Below, piece by piece: positions 26,123 through 34,390 of a stretch of 64,000 nucleotides of DNA. The position numbers and the translations under genes are program-made. This DNA comes from Pilimelia anulata (GTDB taxonomy: Bacteria; Actinomycetota; Actinomycetes; Mycobacteriales; Micromonosporaceae): assembly GCF_014647895.1 (NCBI RefSeq), contig NZ_BMQB01000009.1, positions 1 through 64,000 of the forward strand, read 5' to 3'. Every line of letters starts with the position of its first letter. The stretch's first letter is position 1. The notes beneath the pieces are model-generated. The model did no database searches, was not told the origin of the DNA, and was given only the letters and a program-made list of their open reading frames with translations.

Positions 26123-27612
26123 GCCCCGCCCCGACCGGCCACCGCGTCGACCGGCGCGGCGCCCGGGCCCGGCGCGGCACCGGCGCCCGTAGCGGCACCC
26201 GGTACGGCGGCGCCGGGCGTCCCGGCGGGCGGCGCGTCGGCGGGTGTCGCGCCGGTGGCGGCGGCGAGGGCGTCGGCCAGCAGCCGGCAGGCGGTGTCCA
26301 CGACGTCGGCGGTGACGTTCAGCGGCGGCAGCATCCGGACCACGCCGTCCTGCCGGCCGCCGACCTCCAGGATCAACCCGGACCGCAGCGCCCGGGCCTG
26401 CACCTCGCGGGCGACCGCGGTGGCCGGGCGGCCGGTGCGCGGGTCGGCCAGCTCGACGCCCCACATCAGGCCGAGCCCGCGCACCTCCCGCACCCACGGG
26501 TTGTCCCGCAGCTCGCCCAGGCGGTCGGCGAGCTGCCGCCCGCGGGCGCGGACGTTGCCGAGGATGTCGTCGCGGCGGACCAGCCGGATCGCCTCGGCAC
26601 CGGCGGCGAACGCGAGCTGGTTGCCGCGGAACGTGCCGGTGTGCGCGCCGGGCAGCCACTGGTCCAGCGCGGCGTCGTACAGGATCAGCGCGACCGGCAG
26701 GCCCATCCCGGACAGGCCCTTGGAGGCGATGATCACGTCGGGCTCGATGCCGTACTGCTCGAACGCGAACCAGGTGCCGGTGCGCCCGCAGCCGGTCTGC
26801 ACCTCGTCGAGGATCAGCGGGATGCCCAGCTCCCGGGTCAGCTCGCGGACCCGGCGGACGAACTCCGGCCGCGCCGGGATCACCCCGCCCTCGCCCTGGA
26901 CCAGCTCCAGGATCACCGCACCGGGCCGGGGCACGCCGCCGTTGGCGTCGTGCAGGCACCGCTCCAGCACGGTGACGCAGTTGGTCGCGCACGTGTCGGC
27001 GGACAGCCCGACGGGGCAGCGCGAGCAGTACGAGTACGGGAAGAAGTGGACCCCCGGCACCCCGTTGACGACCGGCTGCTTCTGCTCGACCAGCCCGGTG
27101 AGCGCCATCGCGGCGTGGCTGCTGCCGTGGAACCCGCCGTGGAACGAGACGATGTCCCCGCGCCCGGTGGCGATCTTGCACAGCTTGATCGCGGCGTCCA
27201 CCGCATTCGCGCCCGCGGGGCCGCAGAAATGGACCTTCATGCGGTCCCGCAGACCCGGCGGGAGCATCGAGAACTGCGCCTCGACAAAGTCGTCCTTGGC
27301 CGGTGTCGGAAAGTCGAGTCCGTGGGTGAACCGGCCGAGCTGTTCGTTCACGGCCCGCACCAACTCGGGCGGGTTGTGGCCCAGCGGCAGCGCCCCGGCG
27401 CCGCTGAGGAAGTCGATGAAGATGTTGCCGTCCACGTCGCGGACGAAGCTCCCGGACGCCTCCGCGATCGCGATCGGCAGACGTCTGGGGTAACTGCGCG
27501 CATTCGACTCGCGACGCTGCTGTCGAGTGAGGAATTCGGCCGAGCCCGGGCCCGGAAGATCGCCCGACACGCGCGGTCCGGTAGGGGGTGAGGCCAGGTG
27601 GAGAGTGGTCAC
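26119..27612 (-). CDS. diaminobutyrate--2-oxoglutarate aminotransferase (PLP, class III)
   Basis: 497 residues. Converts aspartate-4-semialdehyde to L-2,4-diaminobutyrate with glutamate as amino donor. The family (TIGR00709/EctB-like) is shown by FLSGAGALPLGHNPPELVRA, FHGGFHGSSHAAMALTG, ILELVQGEGGVIPARPEF, the cofactor-binding LILDEVQTGCGRTG and Lys298 in IIASKGLSGMGLP. The C-terminal 45 residues are Ala/Pro/Gly-rich tail. GTG at 27612 is preceded by GGGAG at a normal distance; longer in-frame starts lack such a site. No ectA, ectC or decarboxylase gene is adjacent. The 4-base overlap with the Pls-type synthetase suggests dedicated monomer supply. Confidence 0.9.
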   Translation of the reverse strand: MTTLHLASPPTGPRVSGDLPGPGSAEFLTRQQRRESNARSYPRRLPIAIAEASGSFVRDVDGNIFIDFLSGAGALPLGHNPPELVRAVNEQLGRFTHGLDFPTPAKDDFVEAQFSMLPPGLRDRMKVHFCGPAGANAVDAAIKLCKIATGRGDIVSFHGGFHGSSHAAMALTGLVEQKQPVVNGVPGVHFFPYSYCSRCPVGLSADTCATNCVTVLERCLHDANGGVPRPGAVILELVQGEGGVIPARPEFVRRVRELTRELGIPLILDEVQTGCGRTGTWFAFEQYGIEPDVIIASKGLSGMGLPVALILYDAALDQWLPGAHTGTFRGNQLAFAAGAEAIRLVRRDDILGNVRARGRQLADRLGELRDNPWVREVRGLGLMWGVELADPRTGRPATAVAREVQARALRSGLILEVGGRQDGVVRMLPPLNVTADVVDTACRLLADALAAATGATPADAPPAGTPGAAVPGAATGAGAAPGPGAAPVDAVAGRGGA

Positions 27613-28141
27613 AATGCGGCTCCCGTCGCTTCCCAGCCCTGGCCGCCAACAACCGGCACCTGCCCCGTTCGGCCCCAGGGCGACGCAGCCGCTAACGCTA
27701 GCGACAGGTCGGGGCACCGGGACAGAGCACACGGAAGGTCAATGTCGACACTCGCCGAGCACGATTCGGGACAACGCCGAACACGGTCCATAGGAGGTGG
27801 ATCAGGGCAAATGTTTCTGGTTACCGGCCGGTACGGCACCGCCGTTTGCGCCGATCCCGATTGGACTGTCGACAACCGTCGCATTTCGCCGGATCGGCGG
27901 TGGATGAATGGACGCGCGCCCTGTGCCACCGGTACATCGATCCTGTCAACTGAAAGTTACCCGGGAGCGCGCACCCGCCCGGGCACGTTCCCGGGTAACT
28001 CCGAGGAAACGGATGTCCGAATGGCATTGCCGATTGCGCCGATCCGATGTTTCGCACCACCCCCGCGCGAGCATGTTCCGAGCGCGCACCGGGAGGCGCT
28101 GCGGTGCCGGTATGGGGTGCGGCGGCATGGAGGGCGGGTCG
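27613..28141. promoter_or_regulatory. 529-base divergent control region (aminotransferase/synthetase vs hydrolase)
   Basis: No gene I can support. It is noticeably less GC-biased than its surroundings. It contains CGCTAACGCTAGCG (27690-27703), a strong AGGAGG (27793-27798) 13 bases before an ATG whose frame lacks coding codon bias, and the long inverted repeat listed separately. It must carry the promoter for the polyamino-acid operon on the left and probably that of the hydrolase on the right. Confidence 0.6.
27955..28000. promoter_or_regulatory. 12-bp perfect inverted repeat upstream of the hydrolase
   Basis: AGTTACCCGGGA (27955-27966) and TCCCGGGTAACT (27989-28000) are exact reverse complements around a 22-base spacer. 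Each arm contains the palindrome CCCGGG. It starts 187 bases before the hydrolase ATG. Could be a two-site operator or a hairpin in the leader mRNA. Confidence 0.55.
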
Positions 28142-29059
28142 ATGTTCGAGGGCTTCGCGGCGGCGACGATCGACACCGGCCCGGCCACGGCCTTCGTCCG
28201 CTGGGGCGGGCAGGGTCCGCCGGTGGTGCTGCTGCACGGCCACCCGCGCACGTCGGCCACCTGGCACCGGGTGGCCCCGGCGCTCGCCGCGCGCGGGCAC
28301 ACCGTGATCTGCCCGGACCTGCGCGGCTACGGCCGCTCCCGCGGCCCGGCACCGGCCGCCGACCCGGCCGGGTACGGCAAGCGGGCGCAGGCCGGCGACA
28401 TCGTCGCGGTGCTCCGGGCGCTCGGCCACGACCGCGCCGCCGTCGTCGGGCACGACCGTGGCAGCTACGTCGCCCTCCGGCTGGCCCTGGACCACCCCGC
28501 GCTGGTCAGCCGGGTCGCGCTGCTGGACTGCGTACCGATCAGCGAGCACCTGCGCCGGATCACCCCGGAGTTCGCCGCCCGCTGGTGGCACTGGTTCTTC
28601 TACGCGCAGCCGGACAAGCCGGAGCGGGCGATCAACGCCGACCCCGAGCGCTGGTACGGCGGCGACCCGGCGGCGATGGGCGCGGCGAACCACGCCGAGT
28701 GGCGGGCGGCGGTCCGCGACCAGGATGTGGTGGCGACGATGCTCGCCGACTACCGCGCCGGCCTCACCGTCGACCGGCGGGCCGAGGAGGCCGACCGGTC
28801 CGCCGGGCGGCGGGTGCGCTGCCCGGCCCTGGTCCTCTGGTCGCTGCGCGACGACCTCCCCGCCCTGTACGGCGACCCGCTGGCGATCTGGCGCGACTGG
28901 GCCGACGACGTGCGGGCGGCCGGCATCGACTCCGGCCACCACCCGGCCGAGGAGGCGCCGGCGCCGCTCACCGCGGCCCTGGCCGACTTCCTCGCCCCGG
29001 AACGGTCGCCCGCCCCGGGGCCGATCGGCGGACCGGATCGCGCGCCCCGGCGCGGATAG
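28142..29059 (+). CDS. alpha/beta hydrolase with Asp nucleophile, haloacetate dehalogenase-like
   Basis: 305 residues. LLHGHPRTSATW forms the oxyanion loop, followed by DLRGYGRS. The nucleophile elbow is VVGHDRGSYVA, with Asp rather than Ser, which is the arrangement of haloalkane/haloacetate dehalogenases and epoxide hydrolases. WWHWFFYAQPDKPERAIN resembles the cap of fluoroacetate dehalogenases. The acid is probably in LVLWSLRDDLP and the His in SGHHPAEE. ATG at 28142 has GGAGGG 7 bases upstream; an ATG 15 bases earlier is possible. Divergent from the polyamino-acid operon, convergent with the chitinase. The substrate is inferred by family only. Confidence 0.82.
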   Translation: MFEGFAAATIDTGPATAFVRWGGQGPPVVLLHGHPRTSATWHRVAPALAARGHTVICPDLRGYGRSRGPAPAADPAGYGKRAQAGDIVAVLRALGHDRAAVVGHDRGSYVALRLALDHPALVSRVALLDCVPISEHLRRITPEFAARWWHWFFYAQPDKPERAINADPERWYGGDPAAMGAANHAEWRAAVRDQDVVATMLADYRAGLTVDRRAEEADRSAGRRVRCPALVLWSLRDDLPALYGDPLAIWRDWADDVRAAGIDSGHHPAEEAPAPLTAALADFLAPERSPAPGPIGGPDRAPRRG

Positions 29060-29071
29060 CGCGCCGGGGCG
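29043..29071. terminator. bidirectional hairpin between hydrolase and chitinase
   Basis: CGCCCCGGCGC / GCGCCGGGGCG, 11-bp perfect stem with a 7-base loop that includes the hydrolase TAG codon. It sits between two convergent genes 22 bases apart, so it can serve both. Confidence 0.6.
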
Positions 29072-29081
29072 GCAGCCGGGA

Positions 29082-31427
29082 CTACCCCGGCAGGCCGGTG
29101 TGCAGGGCGGACATCAGGGTGCCACTGGCGGTGTCGCCGGACATCTCCCAGATCATCCCGCCGCCGAGCCCCTTCGACCGCACCCAGGCCGACTTGCGCT
29201 GGATCGACCAGGCGTCGTCGAAGCTCCACCACTGGCCGTTCTCGCCGGTGTAGCAGTACGTCGACACCGACTGCTCGTCGTGCTGCACCCGGCAGTTCGG
29301 CACCCGGGCGAGCAGGTCGCTGTACCCGCGGGTGCCGGCCTCCTCCGGGAACTGCCCCGGCGCCGCGCCCCTGGCGTCCTGCCACTCGCCGTTGGCGGAA
29401 CTGCCGTCGGGCAGCTTGCCGGCGGTGACGTTCTGCCAGCCGCGGCCGTAGAAGGCGAAGCCGATCGTCAACCGGCGCGGCTGCACGCCGGCGTCCAGGT
29501 ACGTCCGCACGGCCAGGTCGACGCTGAACTCGAACGGGTACGGGTCGTGGGCGTCCCGGAACAGGTTGCCCTGGTGCCCGGCCCGGTTCGGCTCCCACGA
29601 GTTGTCGCTGCCGGCGCCGTGGAAGTCGTACCCCTGGACGTTGGCGAAGTCCAGGTAGTCGAAGACGCTCGGCGTGCCGTCGGCGGTGCTGATGTCCCAG
29701 CCGGCGGCGACCTTCGCCGGGTCGGCCGGGGTGAACGCGGTCAGCAGGTACCGCCTGCCGGGCCCGCTGAGCGCGTCGAGCTGCTTGCGGAACTCCGCGC
29801 ACAGCAGGGTGTTGTTGGCCTTGTCCGCGGGGCTGACGTGGTTGCCCGGGTGCCCCTCGGCGCCCGGCCACTCCCAGTCCAGGTCGATGCCGTCGAAGAT
29901 CCCCGCGGCCACGCCGTCGCCGCCCGCGCTGCCGGCCGCCGGCAGGTTGCCGCGCAGATAGATGTCCAGGCACGACCTGACGAACTTCTCCCGGCTCGCG
30001 GCGGTCGCCGCCACGTCGGAGAAGTACTTGGAGTACGTCCAGCCGCCGAGCGAGATCAGCACCCTGAGCTTCGGGTGCTTGGCCTTGAGCTTGCGGAGCT
30101 GGTTGAAGTTGCCGCGCAGCTTCTCCCAGCCGGTGTCGGCCTGCCCGTCGACGGACTGGTTGGCCGGGAACGGGCGGCCGTAGTCGGCCTCGGCGTCGCC
30201 GGCGCCGTCGCCCTGGTTCGGGTCCTGCGGGTTCGGCGAGGTGCCCTTGGTGACGCCCTGCAGGCAGGTCCCGGTCTTCGGGTCGATGTTGGCGAACGCG
30301 TAGTTGAGGTGGGTCAGCCCGGCCGCGGCGCCGGAGGTGTCGAGGTTCCTGACGAAGTACTGCCGGCCGTAGATGCCCCACTGGACGAAGTAGCCGACCC
30401 TGGCGTGGCCGGGGCCGATCGAGTCGTCGGTGGTGACGGTGACCTCGGCGCTGGCCGGCGAGGCGTTGTCGTGGGTGTCGCGGGCGCGGACGGAGAAGCG
30501 GTACGCCGTCAGCGGCGCCAGCCCGGTCACCGTCGCGGCCGGGCCGGTCGCGCTGGCGGCGAGGGCGCCGCCGCGGTACACGTCGTAGCCGGCGATGCCG
30601 CTGGGGTCGGTGGCGGCGGTCCAGGCGAGCGTCACCGACGAGGCGCTCTTGCCGGTCGCCCGCAGCCCGGTCGGCGCGGCCGGGGCGGTGGTGTCGTCGG
30701 CCGGGTCCAGGGTCGTCGTGGCGACCGGGGCGCTGTCGGCGGAGACGTTGCCCCGCCGGTCCCGGGCCCGGACGGTGAACGTGTACCCGGTGTTCGGGGT
30801 CAGGCCGGTGACCGTCGCGGCGGTGCCGGCGGCCGTCGCCACGGCCGCGCCGTCGCGGTACACCTCGTAGCCGGCGACCGGCAGGTCGCCGGCCGGCGGC
30901 GCGGTCCAGGTCAGCGAGACGGTCCGGGTCGTCCGGCCGGCGACCGCGGGCGCGGCCGGCGGGCTCGGCGGGCGGTCGGCGGTGCCGTCGCACTTGGCGT
31001 CGTCGATCCGGCAGCCCACCGGCGCGGCGCCGGCCGACGACGTGAGGTACCAGAAGCTGTACGGCTCGGTGTCCCGGCCCGCGCCGACCGTCCCGTTGTA
31101 GTGCGCGTTGGTCACCCGGATCCGGCTGCCGTCGCGGGTGACGGTGCCGTGGTCGCTCTGGCTGAACGTGACGCCGGCGGGCAGTTCGAACTCGATCGTC
31201 CAGCCGGTGATGGTCGCGCCGGTGGGGTTCGCGACGACCAGCTTGTTCTGGTACCGGCCGTCGGACCCCGTCGCCACGTGGGTGGCGGTGAGGCCGGCGG
31301 CCGGGCGGGCGGCCGCGGGAGCCGCGGCGGCGGTCAGCAAAAGGAGGGCGGCGCCGAGCGCGGCGCCGGTACGGCGGAGGGCGCGCCGGATGCGGTCAGG
31401 GGTGGGCACAGCGGTACTCCAGACCAT
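29082..31427 (-). CDS. secreted GH18 chitinase with CBM2-like and two fibronectin type III domains
   Basis: 781 residues. Signal peptide at about 15-45, then a carbohydrate-binding domain resembling CBM2 (LVVANPTGATITGWTIEFEL, ending with a Cys pair GCRIDDAKC), two Fn3 domains (VSLTWTAPPAGDLPVAGYEV; VTLAWTAATDPSGIAGYDVY), then a GH18 catalytic barrel. The DxxDxDxE signature is FDGIDLDWEWP with Glu519 as acid. Other barrel motifs are LRVLISLGGWTYSKYF and the C-terminal GGGMIWEMSGD. It hydrolyses chitin outside the cell. ATG at 31427 has GGGAG at proper distance. Divergent from the subtilase gene with 274 bases between. Confidence 0.93.
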   Translation of the reverse strand: MVWSTAVPTPDRIRRALRRTGAALGAALLLLTAAAAPAAARPAAGLTATHVATGSDGRYQNKLVVANPTGATITGWTIEFELPAGVTFSQSDHGTVTRDGSRIRVTNAHYNGTVGAGRDTEPYSFWYLTSSAGAAPVGCRIDDAKCDGTADRPPSPPAAPAVAGRTTRTVSLTWTAPPAGDLPVAGYEVYRDGAAVATAAGTAATVTGLTPNTGYTFTVRARDRRGNVSADSAPVATTTLDPADDTTAPAAPTGLRATGKSASSVTLAWTAATDPSGIAGYDVYRGGALAASATGPAATVTGLAPLTAYRFSVRARDTHDNASPASAEVTVTTDDSIGPGHARVGYFVQWGIYGRQYFVRNLDTSGAAAGLTHLNYAFANIDPKTGTCLQGVTKGTSPNPQDPNQGDGAGDAEADYGRPFPANQSVDGQADTGWEKLRGNFNQLRKLKAKHPKLRVLISLGGWTYSKYFSDVAATAASREKFVRSCLDIYLRGNLPAAGSAGGDGVAAGIFDGIDLDWEWPGAEGHPGNHVSPADKANNTLLCAEFRKQLDALSGPGRRYLLTAFTPADPAKVAAGWDISTADGTPSVFDYLDFANVQGYDFHGAGSDNSWEPNRAGHQGNLFRDAHDPYPFEFSVDLAVRTYLDAGVQPRRLTIGFAFYGRGWQNVTAGKLPDGSSANGEWQDARGAAPGQFPEEAGTRGYSDLLARVPNCRVQHDEQSVSTYCYTGENGQWWSFDDAWSIQRKSAWVRSKGLGGGMIWEMSGDTASGTLMSALHTGLPG

Positions 31428-31701
31428 CAGCGGACTCCCGACCGGGGCCGGGAGTGGGCGCGACGTAGTCAAGGATGTCAATGTTCGGCCCGCCGTTCAA
31501 TAGTCGGGCGGACACCGGGCCGCGCCCCGCGAGGTCGACCGATCCGGGATCGCCCTTGCTGCGCCACTGCCCGCCGATGTCCTGTTGGTGGGCTTTCGGG
31601 AAGTTCTCCGGCGGAGACGTTCGTACCGGCTTTTCGTTCAGTTCGCGGCGTCCCGGCCGATGGCTCCCCCCGGCGGTCGTCACCGAATGAGCGGAGTCTC
31701 G

Positions 31702-33222
31702 ATGATCAACAGAACCAAGCGGGCCGGACTGGCGGCGGTCGCCGCGGGGCTCGTCGCATCGGGACTCACCGGCGTCGCGCCGGCGGCGGCGCTCGCCGCG
31801 CCCGCCTCCCCCGCGGGGTCGCACTGGGCGAGCTGGTTGGGCGCGACGGACAAGTCGCCCGCCACCACGCTCAAGCAGGTCCGTACGCTCATCGGCGCCG
31901 ACACCGGTACCGCCGCGGCGCTGACCGGCAAGGGCGTCGGCGTGGCGCTCATCGACACCGGCGTCGCGCCGGTCGCCGGCCTGCCCGCCGCGAAGGTCGT
32001 CAACGGGCCGGACCTGTCGTTCGAGTCGCAGTCGGCCGACCTGCGGTACCTCGACTCGTACGGGCACGGCACGCACATGGCCGGCATCATCGTCGGCAAC
32101 GACACCGCCACCGGCACGGTCGGTCTGGCCCCGGACGTCAAGCTCACCTCGATCAAGGTCGGCACGGCCAACGGCACGGTCGACGTGTCCCAGGTCATCG
32201 CCGCGGTCGACTGGGTCGTGCAGCACCGCAACGACGACCCGGCCAACCCGATCAAGGTCATCAACCTGTCGTACGGGTCCGGCGGCACCGTCGAGGAGTG
32301 GAACGACTCGCTCGGCTTCGCCGCGGAGAAGGCCTGGCAGTCGGGCATCGTGGTGGTGGCCGCGGCCGGCAACGACGGCAACAGCTTCGGCTCGCTGGCC
32401 AACCCGGCCTCCGACGAGTGGATCCTGTCCGTCGGGGCGGCCGACACCAAGGGCACGACCACGGTCAGCGACGACGTGCTGACCACGTTCACCAACCAGC
32501 CCAGGGGCGGCAAGCAGCTCAACATCCTGGCCCCCGGCGCGTCGATCCTGTCGCTGCGGGACCCGCTGTCCTACATCGACGGCACCTACCCGGCCGCCCG
32601 CAGCGGGGAGACGCTGTTCAAGGGCAGCGGCACCTCGCAGGCCGCCGCCGTCGTGTCGGCCGCGGTCGCGCTGATCCGCCAGTCGAAGCCGTCGGCCACG
32701 CCGGACCAGATCAAGTCGTGGATCACCCAGAGCGCGACGTACGTCCCGAACGGGATCGCCGCCACCATGGGCCTCAAGGAGGTCAACGTCAACGCCGCGC
32801 TCGCCCGCAGCACCACCGCGGTGACGCCGCAGAACTTCTCCAGGAGCAACGGCACGGGCAGCCTCGACAACGCCCGCGGCAGCAGCCGGGTCATGTACGA
32901 CAACGTCGCGCTCGCCGGCGACAGGTCGGTGTGGGGCCCGCTGAAGACGGCCACCTGGGCCCCGAAGGCCGCCGCCGGCACCGCCTGGTCGGGCGGCACC
33001 TGGATGGGGTACCGCGTGGCCGGCGACGGCTGGACCGGCACCTCCTGGGCCAGCCGGACGTGGGCCCCGGCGACCTGGACGAGCAAGCCCTGGAGCGGCG
33101 CCGCCACCTGGACCGACCCGGCCTGGGAGGGCCGCTCCTGGACCGGCCGGAGCTGGACCGGCCGCTCCTGGACCGGCGGCACCTGGACCGGCCGGAGCTG
33201 GTCCAGCGACGACTGGAGCTGA
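31702..33222 (+). CDS. secreted subtilase (S8) with Trp-rich C-terminal repeats
   Basis: 506 residues. Signal peptide at about 1-33. Catalytic Asp85 in VALIDTGVAP, His122 in SYGHGTHMAG, oxyanion Asn in VAAAGNDGN and Ser312 in GSGTSQAAAVV. After about residue 413 the sequence turns into Trp-spaced repeats: WAPKAAAGTAW, WTGTSWASRTW, then five GRSWT-like pentads and WSSDDWS at the end. Such tails occur on actinobacterial subtilases and could bind cell wall or form a beta-roll; the function is not established. ATG at 31702 has GGAG 5 bases upstream. It lacks a clear I9 inhibitor domain, unlike the other subtilase nearby. Confidence 0.92.
   Translation: MINRTKRAGLAAVAAGLVASGLTGVAPAAALAAPASPAGSHWASWLGATDKSPATTLKQVRTLIGADTGTAAALTGKGVGVALIDTGVAPVAGLPAAKVVNGPDLSFESQSADLRYLDSYGHGTHMAGIIVGNDTATGTVGLAPDVKLTSIKVGTANGTVDVSQVIAAVDWVVQHRNDDPANPIKVINLSYGSGGTVEEWNDSLGFAAEKAWQSGIVVVAAAGNDGNSFGSLANPASDEWILSVGAADTKGTTTVSDDVLTTFTNQPRGGKQLNILAPGASILSLRDPLSYIDGTYPAARSGETLFKGSGTSQAAAVVSAAVALIRQSKPSATPDQIKSWITQSATYVPNGIAATMGLKEVNVNAALARSTTAVTPQNFSRSNGTGSLDNARGSSRVMYDNVALAGDRSVWGPLKTATWAPKAAAGTAWSGGTWMGYRVAGDGWTGTSWASRTWAPATWTSKPWSGAATWTDPAWEGRSWTGRSWTGRSWTGGTWTGRSWSSDDWS
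33131..33205 (+). repeat. five tandem 15-base units encoding a Trp-rich tail
   Basis: Units start at 33131, 33146, 33161, 33176 and 33191, consensus GCCGSWSCTGGACCG. They encode G-R-S-W-T (with G-G-T-W-T and G-R-S-W-S variants). In-frame tandem amplification in the subtilase C-terminus. Confidence 0.85.
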
Positions 33223-33239
33223 CCACTCCCCAGCGCGAA

Positions 33240-33278
33240 CGATCGCGGGCCTGCGCCGAATGCGCGGGCCCGCGATCG
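33240..33278 (+). terminator. strong hairpin after the subtilase
   Basis: CGATCGCGGGCC (33240-33251) / GGCCCGCGATCG (33267-33278), 12-bp perfect stem with a 15-base loop, 17 bases after the stop. No U-tract, as with other hairpins at gene ends in this window. Confidence 0.6.
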
Positions 33279-33354
33279 CATTCGTGGTCGGGGCCATTGT
33301 TGCCGATGGGGTTGCAGTGCATTGCTGTCCGTCCTCGGAATACTCTCAGTGTCA

Positions 33355-33384
33355 TTGACGATCGTCACTGGTTGTTCATAGCCT
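33355..33384 (+). promoter_or_regulatory. candidate promoter with palindrome over the -35 element
   Basis: TTGACG (33355-33360), an 18-base spacer and TAGCCT (33379-33384), about 43 bases before the M23 peptidase start. The perfect 12-bp palindrome TGACGATCGTCA (33356-33367) overlaps the -35 box and could be a repressor site. Confidence 0.5.
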
Positions 33385-33426
33385 CGGAGCATCGGGTGAG
33401 ATGCCGCACGGGTGGATGGAGCGACG

Positions 33427-34008
33427 GTGACGGACGCGTACCGCACGCGCACGGCCGGGCTGGCGCTGGCGATCGGGGCGCTCCTGCTGGTCACCGCTAC
33501 CGCCCCGCCCGCGGCCGCCGACGCCGAGTGGACCGCACCGGTGCGCGCGCCGCTGACCTCCGGCTACCACACCCCCGACCGCCCCGAGCACCACGGCGTC
33601 GACATCGGCGCGACCCGCGGCACCCCCGTCCGCGCGGTCGCCGCCGGTACGGTCGCCGTCGCCCGCTGCCAGGTCACGCCGGTCGAGCACGGCTGCGACC
33701 GGGACGGCGGCCTGAGGATCGGCGGCTGCGGCTGGTACGTCGACCTGGCCCACCCGGGCGGGGTCATCACCCGGTACTGCCACCTGGGCCGGCAGCCCAC
33801 CGTCGCGGTCGGCGACCCGGTCCCCGCCGGGCGGGTGCTGGGCATGGTGGGCAGCAGCGGCAACTCCTCCGGCCCGCACCTGCACTTCGCTGTCCACGTC
33901 GACGGGGACTCCACCGCCAAGGGATCGGTCGACCCGGTGCCCTTCCTGCGCGAACGCGGCGTCGACCTGGCCAAGCCCACCCGCCCCGCCGACCCGCCGG
34001 GACGGTGA
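33427..34008 (+). CDS. secreted M23 (LytM-type) metallopeptidase
   Basis: 193 residues with a signal peptide (about 8-36). The zinc site is complete: His55 and Asp59 in HHGVDIGA, then His151 and His153 in PHLHFAVH. GTPVRAVAAGTVAVA and ITRYCHL complete the lysostaphin-like fold; extra cysteines (CQVTPVEHGC, GGCGWY) suggest disulfides. Probably cleaves peptidoglycan cross-bridges during wall turnover or lysis of other cells. GTG at 33427 has GGAG 5 bases upstream; a GTG 15 bases earlier is also in frame. Confidence 0.9.
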   Translation: MTDAYRTRTAGLALAIGALLLVTATAPPAAADAEWTAPVRAPLTSGYHTPDRPEHHGVDIGATRGTPVRAVAAGTVAVARCQVTPVEHGCDRDGGLRIGGCGWYVDLAHPGGVITRYCHLGRQPTVAVGDPVPAGRVLGMVGSSGNSSGPHLHFAVHVDGDSTAKGSVDPVPFLRERGVDLAKPTRPADPPGR

Positions 34009-34058
34009 GCCCGGCCACATCCGCGGGTGGGCGGCGGCGGACGGGGAACCGTCCGGGC

Positions 34059-34244
34059 ATGACCACCGACCGGCGCCGGCGCGCGCCCCGCTCCGCAGCC
34101 CCCCGCACCCGGCCGCTCGACTGGACCGCCCGCTGGGGCTTCACCGACGTGCTCTGGGACGACGAGCACGTGACCGCGGCGCCGCTGCGCGACCGCCACC
34201 GCAGCGGCGTCGCCGACGTCCTGCTCCCCGACCACCGCCACTGA
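34059..34244 (+). CDS. hypothetical small basic protein
   Basis: 61 residues, MTTDRRRRAPRSAAPRTRPL at the N-terminus, then DWTARWGFTDVLWDDEHV and an acidic/His end. No family recognised. It sits 50 bases after the M23 gene and is followed by a hairpin. The ribosome site is weak (GGGGA 12 bases upstream), but codons have strong GC3 and the Trp/Asp-rich middle is not low-complexity. It may not be real. Confidence 0.35.
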   Translation: MTTDRRRRAPRSAAPRTRPLDWTARWGFTDVLWDDEHVTAAPLRDRHRSGVADVLLPDHRH

Positions 34245-34252
34245 CCGCCATT

Positions 34253-34287
34253 CCGCGGCCCCCGAAAAGGATTTCCGCGGGCCGCGG
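34253..34287 (+). terminator. hairpin upstream of second subtilase
   Basis: CCGCGGCCC (34253-34261) / GGGCCGCGG (34279-34287), 9-bp stem with a 17-base loop containing GAAAAGGATTTCC. Probably ends transcription from the M23 gene or the small gene. Confidence 0.45.
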
Positions 34288-34390
34288 ATAACCGTGCAAC
34301 TGTGGGATTCCCGCCCACCCGCTCATCTATCGGCGTCGATTCCCCTTCCCTATGGTCGGGTCCACCATCGGACGAGGGACGGGACCCGCC

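Noticed and set aside
27811..28141. ATG preceded by AGGAGG (27793-27798) in the divergent region
   Set aside because: The frame has mixed third positions, no recognisable protein and runs into a shadow of the hydrolase gene; spacing to the AGGAGG is also long.
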